64,000 nucleotides of DNA. Source: UBA4421 sp028228615. Its GTDB lineage: Bacteria; Pseudomonadota; Gammaproteobacteria; Pseudomonadales; Azotimanducaceae. The notes under the pieces are model-generated. The model did no database searches. It was not told the origin of the DNA and saw only the letters and a list, made by a program, of their open reading frames with translations. A program made the translations under genes and the position numbers. Shown here piece after piece: positions 35,041 through 44,558 of this stretch (its first letter is position 1; each line of letters begins with the position of its first letter). Location: positions 1-64,000 of the forward strand of contig JAOJBS010000002.1 in NCBI GenBank assembly GCA_028228615.1, written 5' to 3'.

Positions 35041-35133
35041 CTAAAGCACTCACGGGGGGATCTACAGCCTTACACTAATAATTGTAGTTACCAGTGGGAT
35101 ACATTAGGGGTGGATTTAGGAAAAGTAGTTTGT
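35041..35133 (-). repeat. Element boundary repeat, copy D, outside the element and inverted
   Basis: The reverse complement reads CTACTTTTCCTAAATCCACC, AATGTATCCCACTGGTAACT, TTATTAGTGT and TAGATCCCCCC, matching copies A and B. It lies 2.4 kb beyond attR, upstream of the FliG-C-like gene. The rest of 34931-35472 holds no gene. Confidence 0.9.
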
Positions 35134-35472
35134 TTCGCGAGCTCCCAAGCTGTTTGACTAAGCCGTTCTTTATGAGATTGTTGTTGGTGGCCCCTGTCTT
35201 TGCGTTAGCTGGACCCCATGCCTATATAACCTCAAGGCGCTAACTCGCTGAGTCGTTGTCAACCATAGTCTTAGTGGCCAAACCTCTACCGAATACAGCA
35301 TTCGTTAGATTACGCAGAGACTCCGTAAACGTTTTATTGCGCTCAACGGTTACAACCTGGAAAGATCACACGCTCTTTTAGGCGGCGGAATATACGTATC
35401 TAAAAATGCAGCACTACCCGTTCTTCGAGGGCGCAGCGAATACCAAGTAATCGCCAATGGGGTGAATGAACG

Positions 35473-36327
35473 CTAGCGATGCTCGGTGAGGTTCTTTTCG
35501 AGCAGTGCGAACAGATCCGCCACTGACGAGCTGCCTTTAACCCCTCCTTGCGCATCGAATTGCCACAGCACGCCAGCAAGGTCGGGATTAGCAAAGTAGA
35601 CGATCCCGTGGCGGACCGGATCCGTCGGTTTCTGGCTCAGAACTTGGTGCTCAATAGCGCCCACGGTGCGGTCTGAGTGAGTGGTGATAAAGTTCAACGC
35701 TTCGCCAAAATGGATCGCAAGATGATCAGGGAGAACAGGCACATCCTCGAATTTGCCGTTCACCTTGATCTGCAGCCCTGGGGCGGAGATATCTAGTATT
35801 GTTATTAATCCGTAGTCTGTGTGGGGTCGCAGCCCCTGGTCTGGATTGCGGGTGTCATAGTGGACGAAATTTAGAAAGGCCGTTCCTGCGCCTGTCGAGT
35901 AACCGCCTGACGCCTTGTCCCAACATGCCTCAGGAATGCCCGATTGGCGCAAAACCTCGCGGAGAATGGTGATGCCAATTTCGTCGAGATGGCGGCCAAA
36001 CTCAGCGATTTCTAGGGGGTAATGCTGATCCCAGTGTTGACGGCTCAGCGCTAACTTGGTTTGCTGATTGTTTTCTAGGGCTATAAATCCCTCTAGTGCT
36101 CCGTACTTTGGGATTTGCCGGTAGGGGCTATCTGGGGCGATCAGCCCGTGGCCGAACCGACGAGCGCCATTGATGTCTATATTGCTAGGAAGCTTCAGAT
36201 AGAAGATGCCTAAATCCCAAGCGCGATCGAGATCCTCCGAGGTGGAAAAAAGCAAGCGCCTCTCATCTGAGATAGCGGCAATCGGTAGCCTCGTATGTAA
36301 TAAACCTTCTTGGCTACTCAATGCCAT
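35473..36327 (-). CDS. Isopenicillin N synthase-family 2-oxoglutarate/Fe(II) dioxygenase
   Basis: This protein has 284 residues from the ATG at 36327 (CAGGAG upstream). The double-stranded beta-helix core has HxD in LRPHTDYGLITILDIS, the distal His in HSDRTVGAIEHQV, and an RHGIVYF segment at the place of the usual RxS 2-oxoglutarate motif. The N-terminal DLGIFYLKLPSN is the family's 'G-F/F-Y' element. Members hydroxylate or desaturate small molecules, and the substrate is unknown. A fragment of a lipoprotein gene overlaps its 5' end, suggesting rearrangement. Confidence 0.8.
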   Translation of the reverse strand: MALSSQEGLLHTRLPIAAISDERRLLFSTSEDLDRAWDLGIFYLKLPSNIDINGARRFGHGLIAPDSPYRQIPKYGALEGFIALENNQQTKLALSRQHWDQHYPLEIAEFGRHLDEIGITILREVLRQSGIPEACWDKASGGYSTGAGTAFLNFVHYDTRNPDQGLRPHTDYGLITILDISAPGLQIKVNGKFEDVPVLPDHLAIHFGEALNFITTHSDRTVGAIEHQVLSQKPTDPVRHGIVYFANPDLAGVLWQFDAQGGVKGSSSVADLFALLEKNLTEHR

Positions 36328-36496
36328 GAAAAAACTCCTGAATAAAAAGATGAGTGCCCAGTTCACCCGCTACGTTGGGGGTTGGACCTAAGCCTGAGTC
36401 ATTGGAGGGCGACGACCCGCCGCTGTCGCCACTGTCGCTGCCGTCGCCGCAGGAGCCCAGCGTAACGACTAGGATTTCTTTTAGAATAATGTTCAA
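36314..36496 (-). pseudogene. Lipoprotein leader fragment
   Basis: It has 60 codons beginning with a lipoprotein-type signal (LVVTLGSCGDG, Cys after a hydrophobic stretch) and a Gly/Ser/Asp-rich linker, then stops after overlapping the dioxygenase start by 14 bp in another frame. The mature domain is missing, so it is probably the 5' remnant of a gene cut by the arrival or rearrangement of its neighbour. Confidence 0.4.
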
Positions 36497-36723
36497 TCTT
36501 ACCTGCCAGCGTCTGATCTATGAGCGTCTATGAGCGTTTGCTTTTGAGAAGTTTCATTTGCGCACTTAAAGATCGCGCGTAAGCCTTCCGTTGCCAAGGG
36601 TAAATATTTTCAAGATCATGATCTAACGCATGTTCTTTTTGGGTGTGATACCTCAATTTGGGGTGAAGTAGACCTTAAAGTTTGGATTCTATTTGGGACT
36701 GATACTTTTAAGCAAGAGCTGCT

Positions 36724-36984
36724 GTGCAAGAGCTGCGAGATTTTGCCAATGATGAAGACGTACAAAAATTCACTCAAGAAGGTGAGAAGCTTTTGGGTGG
36801 TCAGTTTATAGCGCTGTCAAAATCGACCTTTGTTTTTCTGCCTCGATTCTTTTTGTCGTGGTCATTGCGTGTTCGTAAAATGAAAAAGAAGTGGCCTCAC
36901 TTTCTAGTTACAGAAGATATGATGAGCCAGAGACTTTGTGATTTAAGGGATGTGAATGGAATTAAGACAATTGTTCGGCGCTGA
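36724..36984 (+). CDS. Hypothetical protein, possibly a remnant
   Basis: It has 86 codons from a GTG, with no clear Shine-Dalgarno. The product is basic with a short aromatic/hydrophobic stretch (STFVFLPRFFLSWSL) and matches nothing I recognise. A 9-bp direct repeat (AAGAGCTGC) sits at its start. Support is only an open frame in a gene-poor stretch. Confidence 0.3.
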   Translation: MQELRDFANDEDVQKFTQEGEKLLGGQFIALSKSTFVFLPRFFLSWSLRVRKMKKKWPHFLVTEDMMSQRLCDLRDVNGIKTIVRR

Positions 36985-37113
36985 TGCACTTCAGAGCGCT
37001 GCGGCCTTCATTAGCTGCGGCCCTCATTAAAAGGCGCTTAGGCAACAAAGCCTGCATCTTACAGAGATGCGTATAATTCATTACTCACCCCTAGGCTGCT
37101 CAGAGGTCATTGT

Positions 37114-37773
37114 TTGAAACTCACAGATTATCATCCAGTTGTTATTGAAGGCATGGGTGGGTACGACCCGCGCGACCCAGCCCCGGTTGCCATGCAGGTT
37201 GCGGAGCGTCTAGCACAACACTGGGCGCGCAAGCCGGTCAGCAAACCGCTGCTGATCTTGACCCAGGGCGATCCGCTTGAGGCAAACGGCATCTCTGCAA
37301 TTACCCCGCGTGTGGCCCAGCGATTAGGCATTCCGCGCGCTATGGTATATCTCGATGAACACATTGCTCACTACCACTGGCCCAATGCAGATCGCCACGA
37401 GATGATTTTTGCGCTTAAGTACTCCGAGGTGGTGGATCAGTTGAATAACAATCTACCGGGCTCTACGAACAGAATTGAAGCGGCAGTTGAGGCGCAGTTA
37501 AAGCTCAAGAACCATCATCGAACGGCCCAGGGCAATCCGCCGCTCAACGACTATTTTCGTGATTTTGCGTTACTACAGGAAGTGACTAAAGCCGCCTGCT
37601 CAAGGCTCTGCGAAGGCATTACTATTGCGCATACATCCAATGATATTTCTGTATTTTCAGTGACCAGTTTTTTTACCGTCGGTCTCGAACTGGGACTAGT
37701 AGATTCCGGCAATATGGTGGCTTACTCGGGCGACACTCAGAGTCGACTAACGACCGCTAGCCGGTATGACTAG
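37114..37773 (+). CDS. Conserved-looking protein of unknown function
   Basis: It has 219 residues from a TTG (Met-Lys-Leu-Thr). A next Met follows at residue 14. There is no signal peptide. It has MGGYDPRDPAPVAMQVAERL, PLLILTQGDPLEANGIS, RVAQRLGIPRAMVYLDEHIAHYHWP and, near the end, YSGDTQSRL. The alternating hydrophobic strands and Gly-rich turns look like an alpha/beta enzyme, but I cannot name the family. No operon partner exists. Coding character (G+C at third positions like neighbours) supports a real gene. Confidence 0.6.
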   Translation: MKLTDYHPVVIEGMGGYDPRDPAPVAMQVAERLAQHWARKPVSKPLLILTQGDPLEANGISAITPRVAQRLGIPRAMVYLDEHIAHYHWPNADRHEMIFALKYSEVVDQLNNNLPGSTNRIEAAVEAQLKLKNHHRTAQGNPPLNDYFRDFALLQEVTKAACSRLCEGITIAHTSNDISVFSVTSFFTVGLELGLVDSGNMVAYSGDTQSRLTTASRYD

Positions 37774-38011
37774 GCGTCCAGCTAAAAATGGATGATGAAG
37801 ACCAGTGACCAAGAGCGCCACCCGTCTCGACTATTTAGTAGGAAAACCAAAATACAAGCGTAAGTCAAAAGCGCTTCAAAGCGTTCGTTCGATCAAATTG
37901 CTATTGCACAAACACCTACTTAGGGTAGGTTTATGTCCTTGTGTTTGCGGGTAGTCGCAGCGGTAAACCCAAGGCGCGGGACGCTAATGGGCGTATGGCC
38001 AAAAGCTAAGG

Positions 38012-38050
38012 CTATAGGATAAATCTATAGGATAAAGCTATAGGATAAAG
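38012..38050 (+). repeat. 13-bp tandem repeat, three copies
   Basis: CTATAGGATAAAG units start at 38012 (last base T), 38025 and 38038, in the 526-bp spacer before the GPH symporter. Confidence 0.9.
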
Positions 38051-38112
38051 TCCGATTCGGTAAGCGTCCTATTACCCACCCTTGTTGTTACTCATAACCT
38101 CAAGCACTGACC

Positions 38113-38168
38113 GTTCGTTAAAGAGTGTTCGTTAGAGGGTGTTCGTTTAAGAGTTTTCGTTAAAGAGC
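38113..38168 (+). repeat. 14-bp tandem repeat, four copies
   Basis: GTTCGTTAAAGAGT-like units start at 38113, 38127, 38141 and 38155. This is the second array in the same spacer, and nothing else is recognised there. Confidence 0.88.
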
Positions 38169-38299
38169 GTTTGTGAACGACTGTGGATAGATGTTCGTTG
38201 AGAGGCGAGCATTCGCGAAGGGTTTGATTTTTTCGATAGATTGGAGTGCTCACCGATTGTGATAAAAAGAATTTCTGCCGTTCTTAACGGAAACTGTCA

Positions 38300-39691
38300 G
38301 TGAGCACACTTATGCCTCCATCTATTCCTCGAGCCGAAGAACCTCGCGAGAAGGTCAGTCGGCGAACTGTTGCAGGCTATGGTTGTGGTGACTTCGGTTT
38401 CAACTTGTACGCCACCGGCCTTAATCTTTACCTTCTCTATTATTATACCGACGTGCTGGGCATCGACCCCGCGGTTGCCGGCATTATCTTTATGATTCCG
38501 GTGATTTGGGACGGTATCTCAGACCCTTTGATGGGTTGGATCGCTACCCGCACGCGTACGCGGCTAGGAAAATTCCGTCCGTATATTTTGTTTAGCGCGC
38601 CATTTGTGGGGCTAAGTTTTGTTGGTATGTTTGCCGCGCCGGTTTGGTTCCCAGATCAGGTGGTGGTGGCCAGTCTGCTTTCACATTTACTTTTCCGCAC
38701 TATGTACACGGTGGCCTCGGTGCCTTATTCCTCTCTCGCGGCGGCGATCACCTATGACAGTCAAGAGCGCGGCACTATGGCGGCGGTGAGAATAATGAGT
38801 GCCATGGCAGGTGGCGTTGTTACTGCGGCTACTCTGCTGGAACTTGCCAGCTATTTTGGCGACGGCAACTTGCGTGAAGGATTTGTAATGGCAGGGCTGC
38901 TGTATGCGCTGATTGCAACTCTCGTAATGTCAGTGGTTTTTTTTACCACTTCCGAAAAACCCATAGCCGCAACCCAGCTGCAACTCACCACGGCCCAGAC
39001 GCTGGCCTTTGTAAAATCTAATACAGCTTTTTGGGTGCTTTGCGCTGCCTCCTTTGTTGGCATCATTGGCTCAACTATGGGCGGCAAGGCGTTGGTGTAT
39101 TACATCAGTTACTACGCCGGACAGCCTCAAGCGGTCTCCACCATCTTGCCTCTGGGGATCTTAGGTGCCTGTATTGCTATCCCTCTGTGGACTTTGGTCG
39201 CTCGCAAACTCTCCAAACGCGCTGTTTGGATAATGGGCGGCGGTGGCGCTGTTATTGGTAATTGCGTAATTCTGGCTCTGGAAGTGACCAACGTCGCTGG
39301 GTTATCGGCGCTGGCTATATTCAGTGGCGTTTGCGGCGGGTCTGTTGCAGTGATGTTTTGGTCCATGTTGCCAGACACCGTGGAATTTGGTGAATTGCGC
39401 AGTGGTGTGCGCGACGATGGCATTCTGTTTGGCCTTTGCCAATTTGTCAGCAAAGCAGGCTCCGGCTTAGGCGTTGGCATGATTGGATTGTTACTCAGCT
39501 TCATTGGTTACAGTGCCAATGAAGTGCAGAGCGAGGAGGCGCTGCAAGGCATTCGCATGGCCGCATTTTTGATTCCGGCCGTGTGCTCACTTGGCTCTAT
39601 TGCACTCATCTCCTTGTATCCGCTGGACGAGCTTACCCATCGCCGCATTGTGCGTGCTTTGCTTTGGAAAAGGCGCAAAGCGGCCGGCTAG
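38300..39691 (+). CDS. MFS transporter of the GPH cation-symporter family, second copy
   Basis: This is a 463-residue membrane protein with about 12 hydrophobic segments. GPH landmarks are YGCGDFGFNLYATGLNLYLL, YYYTDVLGIDPAVAG, DPLMGWIATRTRTRLGKFRP (positions about 74-93) and MLPDTVEFGELRSGVRDDG. The start is GTG at 38300 or ATG four codons later, and neither has a strong Shine-Dalgarno. It imports sugars or similar solutes with a cation. No enzyme gene is adjacent except a PQQ-type sugar dehydrogenase 385 bp downstream. Confidence 0.9.
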   Translation: MSTLMPPSIPRAEEPREKVSRRTVAGYGCGDFGFNLYATGLNLYLLYYYTDVLGIDPAVAGIIFMIPVIWDGISDPLMGWIATRTRTRLGKFRPYILFSAPFVGLSFVGMFAAPVWFPDQVVVASLLSHLLFRTMYTVASVPYSSLAAAITYDSQERGTMAAVRIMSAMAGGVVTAATLLELASYFGDGNLREGFVMAGLLYALIATLVMSVVFFTTSEKPIAATQLQLTTAQTLAFVKSNTAFWVLCAASFVGIIGSTMGGKALVYYISYYAGQPQAVSTILPLGILGACIAIPLWTLVARKLSKRAVWIMGGGGAVIGNCVILALEVTNVAGLSALAIFSGVCGGSVAVMFWSMLPDTVEFGELRSGVRDDGILFGLCQFVSKAGSGLGVGMIGLLLSFIGYSANEVQSEEALQGIRMAAFLIPAVCSLGSIALISLYPLDELTHRRIVRALLWKRRKAAG

Positions 39692-40076
39692 TTATGGCAG
39701 CGCTGGCGTTGAATAACAAAACTAAAACTAGGTAAAAATGCAGATTTACAGCCAGATTTAGAGCCAGATTTAGCGTCCCATCTAGAGCAAGATAGAAGGC
39801 CAGCGCTCAAACCGAAGAAATGAGTTTTCCTTCAGGCCAGAGCAATTAGGGGGAGTCGCTTGCAATGTACTCGCTTGGGAGGGCGGTTTGCAGCGGCATG
39901 GATTACTAATGGCGTTGCTTGTTAGGTGTGAGTTACCAATTCCGCAAGGTGGCATAATCAGTTGAATGTTGCTTGTCTTACTGCATACAGTGCGGGCGGT
40001 ACTAGGTATTATTTCTTATTCGTCTTTTTTCTTTCGTCTTTTTTTTCTTTTTTGTTTGCTTGGAGAGCTTCCTAAA
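39692..40076. other. Spacer with short AGCCAGATTTA repeats
   Basis: AGCCAGATTTA occurs twice (39751-39772) with degenerate neighbours. No gene is seen. The in-frame extension of the next gene into this spacer (from 39966) is rejected. Confidence 0.5.
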
Positions 40077-41210
40077 ATGATTTTACGCTTTTTTGCTTTA
40101 GTCTTACTTTTCTCATTCAGCTGGAGTGCCCACGCCGCGCAGGATTTACCCTTCAACATTGAGCCAATCACAAAGTTCGATGAGCCTTGGGCCATGGCTT
40201 TTCTGCCCGGCGATCGTATGCTGGTGACGGAGAAAAAGGGCAGATTGTTGATCGTTGATTTTGCGGGCAACAAGACCTCGGTAGGCGGCTTGCCCGACGT
40301 AGGTTATGGCGGTCAAGGTGGATTGGGTGATGTCGCCTTACACCCTGACTTCTCAAGCAACGGTATGGTCTATATCAGTTACGTTGAATCAGTAGCCGAC
40401 GGAACTCGAGGGGCCGCAGTTGGTCGTGGACGGATTGACCTTGATGCCAAGCGTCCGGCGCTGATGGATTTTCAAGTGATCTGGCGTCAATACCCAAAAA
40501 TGCTGGGCTATGGGCATTACGGACACCGTCTGTTCTTTGATGATGAGGGCTTTCTTTGGATTGCCTCGGGGGATCGCCAAAAATTCACGCCAGCACAGGA
40601 CATGCAATCGAACTTGGGTAAGGTGCTGCGGCTGAATGACGATGGCACGGTGCCCAAGGACAATCCCTTTGTGGGCCACTTTGCCGAGAATCCGTTGGTT
40701 GACCGCGTTGGTATTTATGCTGAAATCTGGTCGCTTGGCCATCGTAACCCTCTAGGCATTGGCCAGGATCTGGAGTATCGCTTATGGGTTATTGAGATGG
40801 GGCCGCGCCACGGCGATGAGCTTAACCTTATCCGTAAGGGGCGTAATTACGGTTATCCTGAGGTCTCAAACGGTGACCATTATGATGGTCGGTTAATACC
40901 TGATCACGATACTCGTCCAGAGTTCGAGGCGCCGAAAACCAGTTGGGTGCCAGCCATTTCGCCAGGGCACTTGGCATTTGTTCAGGGCAAGCTTTTCAAG
41001 GCTTGGCGGGGCAATGCATTGGCTTCGGGTTTAGGTTCGAAAGCTATAGTGCGCATCGCCATTGACGGTGATACAGCGCGTGAGGTTGAGCGTTACGATA
41101 TGGGTATCCGCATTCGCAGCACTTTGGAAGGGCCAGATGGCGCGATCTGGGTGGTAGAAGACGAGCGCGGCGACAGTCAGGGCCGTCTGCTTAGGTTAAC
41201 GCCGCGGTAG
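40077..41210 (+). CDS. PQQ-dependent sugar dehydrogenase (glucose/sorbosone dehydrogenase family)
   Basis: This protein has 377 residues from the ATG at 40077, where GGAGAG and a classical signal peptide (FFALVLLFSFSWSAHA-AQ) agree. The six-bladed propeller of the soluble GDH/Asd family is seen from EPWAMAFLPGDRMLVTEKKGRL, GGQGGLGDVALHPDF, a YGHYGHRLFF segment, LGHRNPLGIG and GPRHGDELNLI. It oxidises aldoses or other polyols in the periplasm with PQQ. Acceptor and true substrate are unknown. It probably stands alone. Confidence 0.88.
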   Translation: MILRFFALVLLFSFSWSAHAAQDLPFNIEPITKFDEPWAMAFLPGDRMLVTEKKGRLLIVDFAGNKTSVGGLPDVGYGGQGGLGDVALHPDFSSNGMVYISYVESVADGTRGAAVGRGRIDLDAKRPALMDFQVIWRQYPKMLGYGHYGHRLFFDDEGFLWIASGDRQKFTPAQDMQSNLGKVLRLNDDGTVPKDNPFVGHFAENPLVDRVGIYAEIWSLGHRNPLGIGQDLEYRLWVIEMGPRHGDELNLIRKGRNYGYPEVSNGDHYDGRLIPDHDTRPEFEAPKTSWVPAISPGHLAFVQGKLFKAWRGNALASGLGSKAIVRIAIDGDTAREVERYDMGIRIRSTLEGPDGAIWVVEDERGDSQGRLLRLTPR

Positions 41211-41512
41211 TCGGGCGCTTGTCGGAATAAAAGCGCAGCAAAAAGGCAATCCGCATTTTGTAACCCAACGTATGTTATTAGGCTTCCTGCCAAGCTCTGA
41301 ATCACTGTGCCGTCACTGCGCCACCACTGCGCCGTGACGGTGCCGTGACCGTGCCACCACTATGTTTCCCCAGCGTCTTCCTCGCGCTTTCCCAGTGCTT
41401 TGCTCCGTTGCTGACTCTGAAGCTTCTGCAATAGGGCTTTTATGGCAGAGGTGAATGCCCAGTGTCGAGTTGGGTTGACCGACGCGAACCGCCAGATCAA
41501 TCCTAAGTTGGG
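41211..41512. other. Convergent spacer with GTGCCGTGAC/CTGCGCCACCA repeats
   Basis: Short imperfect repeats (ACTGCGCC, GTGCCGTGAC) fill 41305-41360. No gene or clear terminator is seen. Confidence 0.45.
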
Positions 41513-42886
41513 TTAGCGTTGGCCGCGCTGGAGTTTTTCAAGCTTCAGACCTACGGCGGAACCTTCCTCAAATCCTGGCCAATAATTATGCGTGGTGTCC
41601 GGTTCGCCGTCTTGCACTGAGTAAGTGGCTTCGGCTCCATCGGGGTAGACGTCCAAAAATTCCAGCATGGAGGTGTCACCCTTGAGGTGATAATTAAAAT
41701 AGGCCGTGGCGAAATGATCCATTACGTTGTTCATGCGCACGTTATCCCACACGGGATCAGTGTAGTGATCTGCACCTTCGCCGGTTGCGCTAGCCAAAAT
41801 TTCATGGGGTACGGGATAGGGCGCGCCAGCATTGTGGTTGGCGTTCTTATAGGTGAGTAAATATCTGTCGCTGTTAGTGGCGGCTTTGTAAATAGCTCGA
41901 ACGCCGTTCTCATAACCCGAAACCGTGTCGTTGTCGCCGGCGAGATAGAATGTTGGCACTTCGATACCCGCTAAGTCTTCCTCGCGCCAGACCGCTCTCT
42001 CCATGCCCCATGGTGCAATGGCAAAGCCTGCCTTGATCCGTGAATCTAGGTTTCCTCTGAACGCAGGGTTACTGGCAGCATGCAGGGCAAGCAAATTGTT
42101 GGGGGGTGCCATAGACGAAGGAACTACTGCGTCGCTGTAACCGCCCCCGAGGTTGTTTACCAGTCCGTAGCCGCCCATGGAATAACCAACGACTCCGGTG
42201 TTGTTGGCATCCAACATGCCCGCGAGAAAGCTATTAGCACTGGCGGACAATTGGGCCATGCGTTCGATCACAAAGCGTTGGTCCAGTGGTCGGTTATATA
42301 ACGTGCTAGAGAACGCTTGCGCGTCATCATAGGTGCTGTCTTTGTGGTCAATAGAAACTACAACGAAGCCTTTACTTGCCAAGTTCTCGCCTAGGTGACT
42401 CAGTAGATAACGGTTACCCGGATAGCCGTGGGATATAACCACCAGTGGGAACGCGCCTTCGTTTGCCTTGGGTGTGTTGGGCGCGGCATCGCGCACTGCT
42501 TGGCCATAAAGTGTGGCGGTGATCTTAGGGTTGCGCGTAATTGCTTGATATTCTCCACCCCTTGACTGACCGGGTTTTAGGCGAGATGGGTACCAGACTT
42601 CTACCGTTAAGTTGCGGTCGTAGATCGCCGCTTCTGCGCCTACCTGAGTATTGAGTATGTCAACTCGGCCCGGGTCCACTAGCGTCAGTGTGCGCACGCC
42701 AATGTCATATTCGCCGTAGGCCGCTAGGCTTGGCGCATCCGGGCGAACGATATCTATACGATTAACTTGAGCAATACTTGCAACAGAATTCATGATGAGT
42801 ACACCTGCGAACGTGAGAGTTTTGGCTACTGTGGCAGCCCTTGAGGTAAAAGAGGTCTGTCGATAAGGCAAATGTGAACGCGCCAT
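41513..42886 (-). CDS. Secreted alpha/beta hydrolase (dienelactone hydrolase-like)
   Basis: This is a 457-residue exported protein. A long signal region (about 1-38, ending ASIAQ) precedes GEYDIGVRTLTLVDPGR and a typical PLVVISHGYPGNRYLLSHLGE (about 148-168). The nucleophile elbow is GYSMGGYG, with an acid in LAGDNDTVSGYENG and His in KNANHNAGAP. It is like periplasmic platelet-activating-factor acetylhydrolase/dienelactone hydrolase proteins. It hydrolyses esters or amides, and the substrate is unknown. A 13-bp tandem array lies just upstream of its start. Confidence 0.85.
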   Translation of the reverse strand: MARSHLPYRQTSFTSRAATVAKTLTFAGVLIMNSVASIAQVNRIDIVRPDAPSLAAYGEYDIGVRTLTLVDPGRVDILNTQVGAEAAIYDRNLTVEVWYPSRLKPGQSRGGEYQAITRNPKITATLYGQAVRDAAPNTPKANEGAFPLVVISHGYPGNRYLLSHLGENLASKGFVVVSIDHKDSTYDDAQAFSSTLYNRPLDQRFVIERMAQLSASANSFLAGMLDANNTGVVGYSMGGYGLVNNLGGGYSDAVVPSSMAPPNNLLALHAASNPAFRGNLDSRIKAGFAIAPWGMERAVWREEDLAGIEVPTFYLAGDNDTVSGYENGVRAIYKAATNSDRYLLTYKNANHNAGAPYPVPHEILASATGEGADHYTDPVWDNVRMNNVMDHFATAYFNYHLKGDTSMLEFLDVYPDGAEATYSVQDGEPDTTHNYWPGFEEGSAVGLKLEKLQRGQR

Positions 42887-42928
42887 AGTTAAAATCCATT
42901 GCTTAATTGAAGGGTAGAGTGAAAAGAC

Positions 42929-42993
42929 ATAGTTAAAGGAAATAGTTAAAGGAAATAGTTAAAGGAAATAGTTAAAACTCATAGTTGAAGGAG
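42929..42993 (+). repeat. 13-bp tandem repeat, five copies
   Basis: ATAGTTAAAGGAA is repeated exactly at 42929, 42942 and 42955, then degenerate at 42968 and 42981. It lies 42 bp upstream of the hydrolase start codon, where it may affect its leader. The rest of 42887-43229 holds no gene. Confidence 0.92.
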
Positions 42994-43229
42994 TGAATTA
43001 GCAACCTAGACTATTACCCTACGACATTTGTATGCAATGCCCTTGCCTTTTTAGATCCAGTGCCTGTCCAAATGCTGGTGCCGTTGGCGCGCGCATCGCA
43101 GGCTTTATCAAGTGCAGGTGCTATGAAAATTAGCGTTGGGACCACCGCTTTTGCTGAGCTGGCCCCTTTGCTAACCTGACCCTTACTAACCTTGCAAAAC
43201 TAACCCTGCAAAAGTGCTTGCCAGACCAG

Positions 43230-44240
43230 CTAAGTCTTGGACGACTGTTGCTGGCCTGCAAACAACTCCCGATTGGCGCGGGGTAAAAACAATAGTCCTA
43301 TGGCCGCGTTAAACAGAATAAAGAAATTGTGCTGGACAAAACCGAAGGCTGCCATTTGGCCTTCGTTGTCGGGAAACAGCACAACCCAAAAGGTAATGGC
43401 TGCGGCGCGCATGGGCGTTGGCACTGCGGCTGCGAAGAAGATGACCGGTAGAATTGGGAATAGGGTGGCAAAGGAAGCTTCCACGCCGAATAGATTTAAC
43501 GCCGCTGTATAAACCACAATGGCAGCGATAAGGGCCGGGGAGCGCAGCATAAAGAACGCCCCATAGTGCCAGGGCTTAGCTTGGCGGAAGGCATGGAATA
43601 CCTGTTTGTCTCGAAGTGTATTCTTGGGAAGCAAAATGCCCTGAAAATAGGCTATCCACATCACCAGAAAAATGCCGGCTCCGGCAGAGATGTAAGGGAT
43701 CAGACCAAATACTTCGGGCAGCGCGGCCCCACCTATGATGTAGCCAATGGTGGCCCACACAAGCAGGTAAAAGACTTCGCAGAACATAATGAACAACATC
43801 ACCGAGGCGACTTCCCAGCCCGGCACGCCATCGCGCTTGTTCAGATAAAGGGCCATTGCGCCTTTACCAATTTGCTCGTTGAAGATTGAAATGATGTAGG
43901 AGCTGGCGCGGATTGGCAGAATGTCTTTGTATTTGATCTCTTTGATAAACCAGTTCAATGCGCGCGCAACCACCAGGGTATCAATGGCAAAGTAGAACAA
44001 AGAGTAGGTCACCATCAGTGATATCCAAGGAATCCAGCTGACGTTGGCGAACACCTGTGTCATGTATTGCACAAGTGTTAGGCCCTCGCGCATTGCAGCG
44101 CCATTGAGGCGGTAATATAGATAGGCGAAACACAGAGCTGTGATGAGCAGCATGACAATGCGCGCCAAGCCATTGCCTTTGCGTGGTGGTGTAGTCGAGG
44201 CCGCTGCGCCGTCTTCGTTGACTGATTCTGAATCGCTCAT
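43230..44240 (-). CDS. Polytopic membrane protein, lysylphosphatidylglycerol-synthase-TM (UPF0104-like) type
   Basis: This is a 336-residue protein with a hydrophilic N-terminus and about eight hydrophobic segments. RASSYIISIFNEQIGKGAMALYL and the later PILPVIFFAAAVPTPMRAAA resemble the membrane domain of MprF/YbhN-type proteins. Without a catalytic domain such proteins are thought to move lipids. The identification is by pattern only. AGGTGG precedes the ATG. Confidence 0.65.
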   Translation of the reverse strand: MSDSESVNEDGAAASTTPPRKGNGLARIVMLLITALCFAYLYYRLNGAAMREGLTLVQYMTQVFANVSWIPWISLMVTYSLFYFAIDTLVVARALNWFIKEIKYKDILPIRASSYIISIFNEQIGKGAMALYLNKRDGVPGWEVASVMLFIMFCEVFYLLVWATIGYIIGGAALPEVFGLIPYISAGAGIFLVMWIAYFQGILLPKNTLRDKQVFHAFRQAKPWHYGAFFMLRSPALIAAIVVYTAALNLFGVEASFATLFPILPVIFFAAAVPTPMRAAAITFWVVLFPDNEGQMAAFGFVQHNFFILFNAAIGLLFLPRANRELFAGQQQSSKT

Positions 44241-44558
44241 AGGGCCACCTTATTGTTGATCAAAGCGTGCAGCGAATGGGTCTGCAGCGCTCGTAGCTTT
44301 TTGATAAATGTTTTCATTGCTGGGTTTACCTCACTTGTCATGCATAGGGTGGGTGGGGTAAGGATAACCACCAATCAATGGTTTGTATGCCAAAACGTGC
44401 GCAGGCTTGATTTATTTTACAGCTGCAATGGGCGTTCAGTGATGGGCGCAGGGATAACGTAAATCTCCGCCAGACAGCAAGGTGATTAGGGTTTGTCTAG
44501 TCTTGTCCGCCTCATATAAACGCTGCATTATGATTTGAATATTTAGCATTCGGAGAAA
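44241..44558. other. Divergent spacer without a recognised gene
   Basis: This is 318 bp between two divergent genes, so promoters for both are expected. No clear element was identified. Confidence 0.4.

Noticed and set aside
29745..35133. Integron attC sites
   Set aside because: No consistent GTTRRRY/RYYYAAC core pair, no long imperfect palindrome and no IntI-type integrase, although the gene-boundary placement is similar.
42929..42993. Iteron-type replication origin
   Set aside because: The 13-bp units lie on ordinary chromosome with no replication gene. They fit the general pattern of spacer tandem repeats here.
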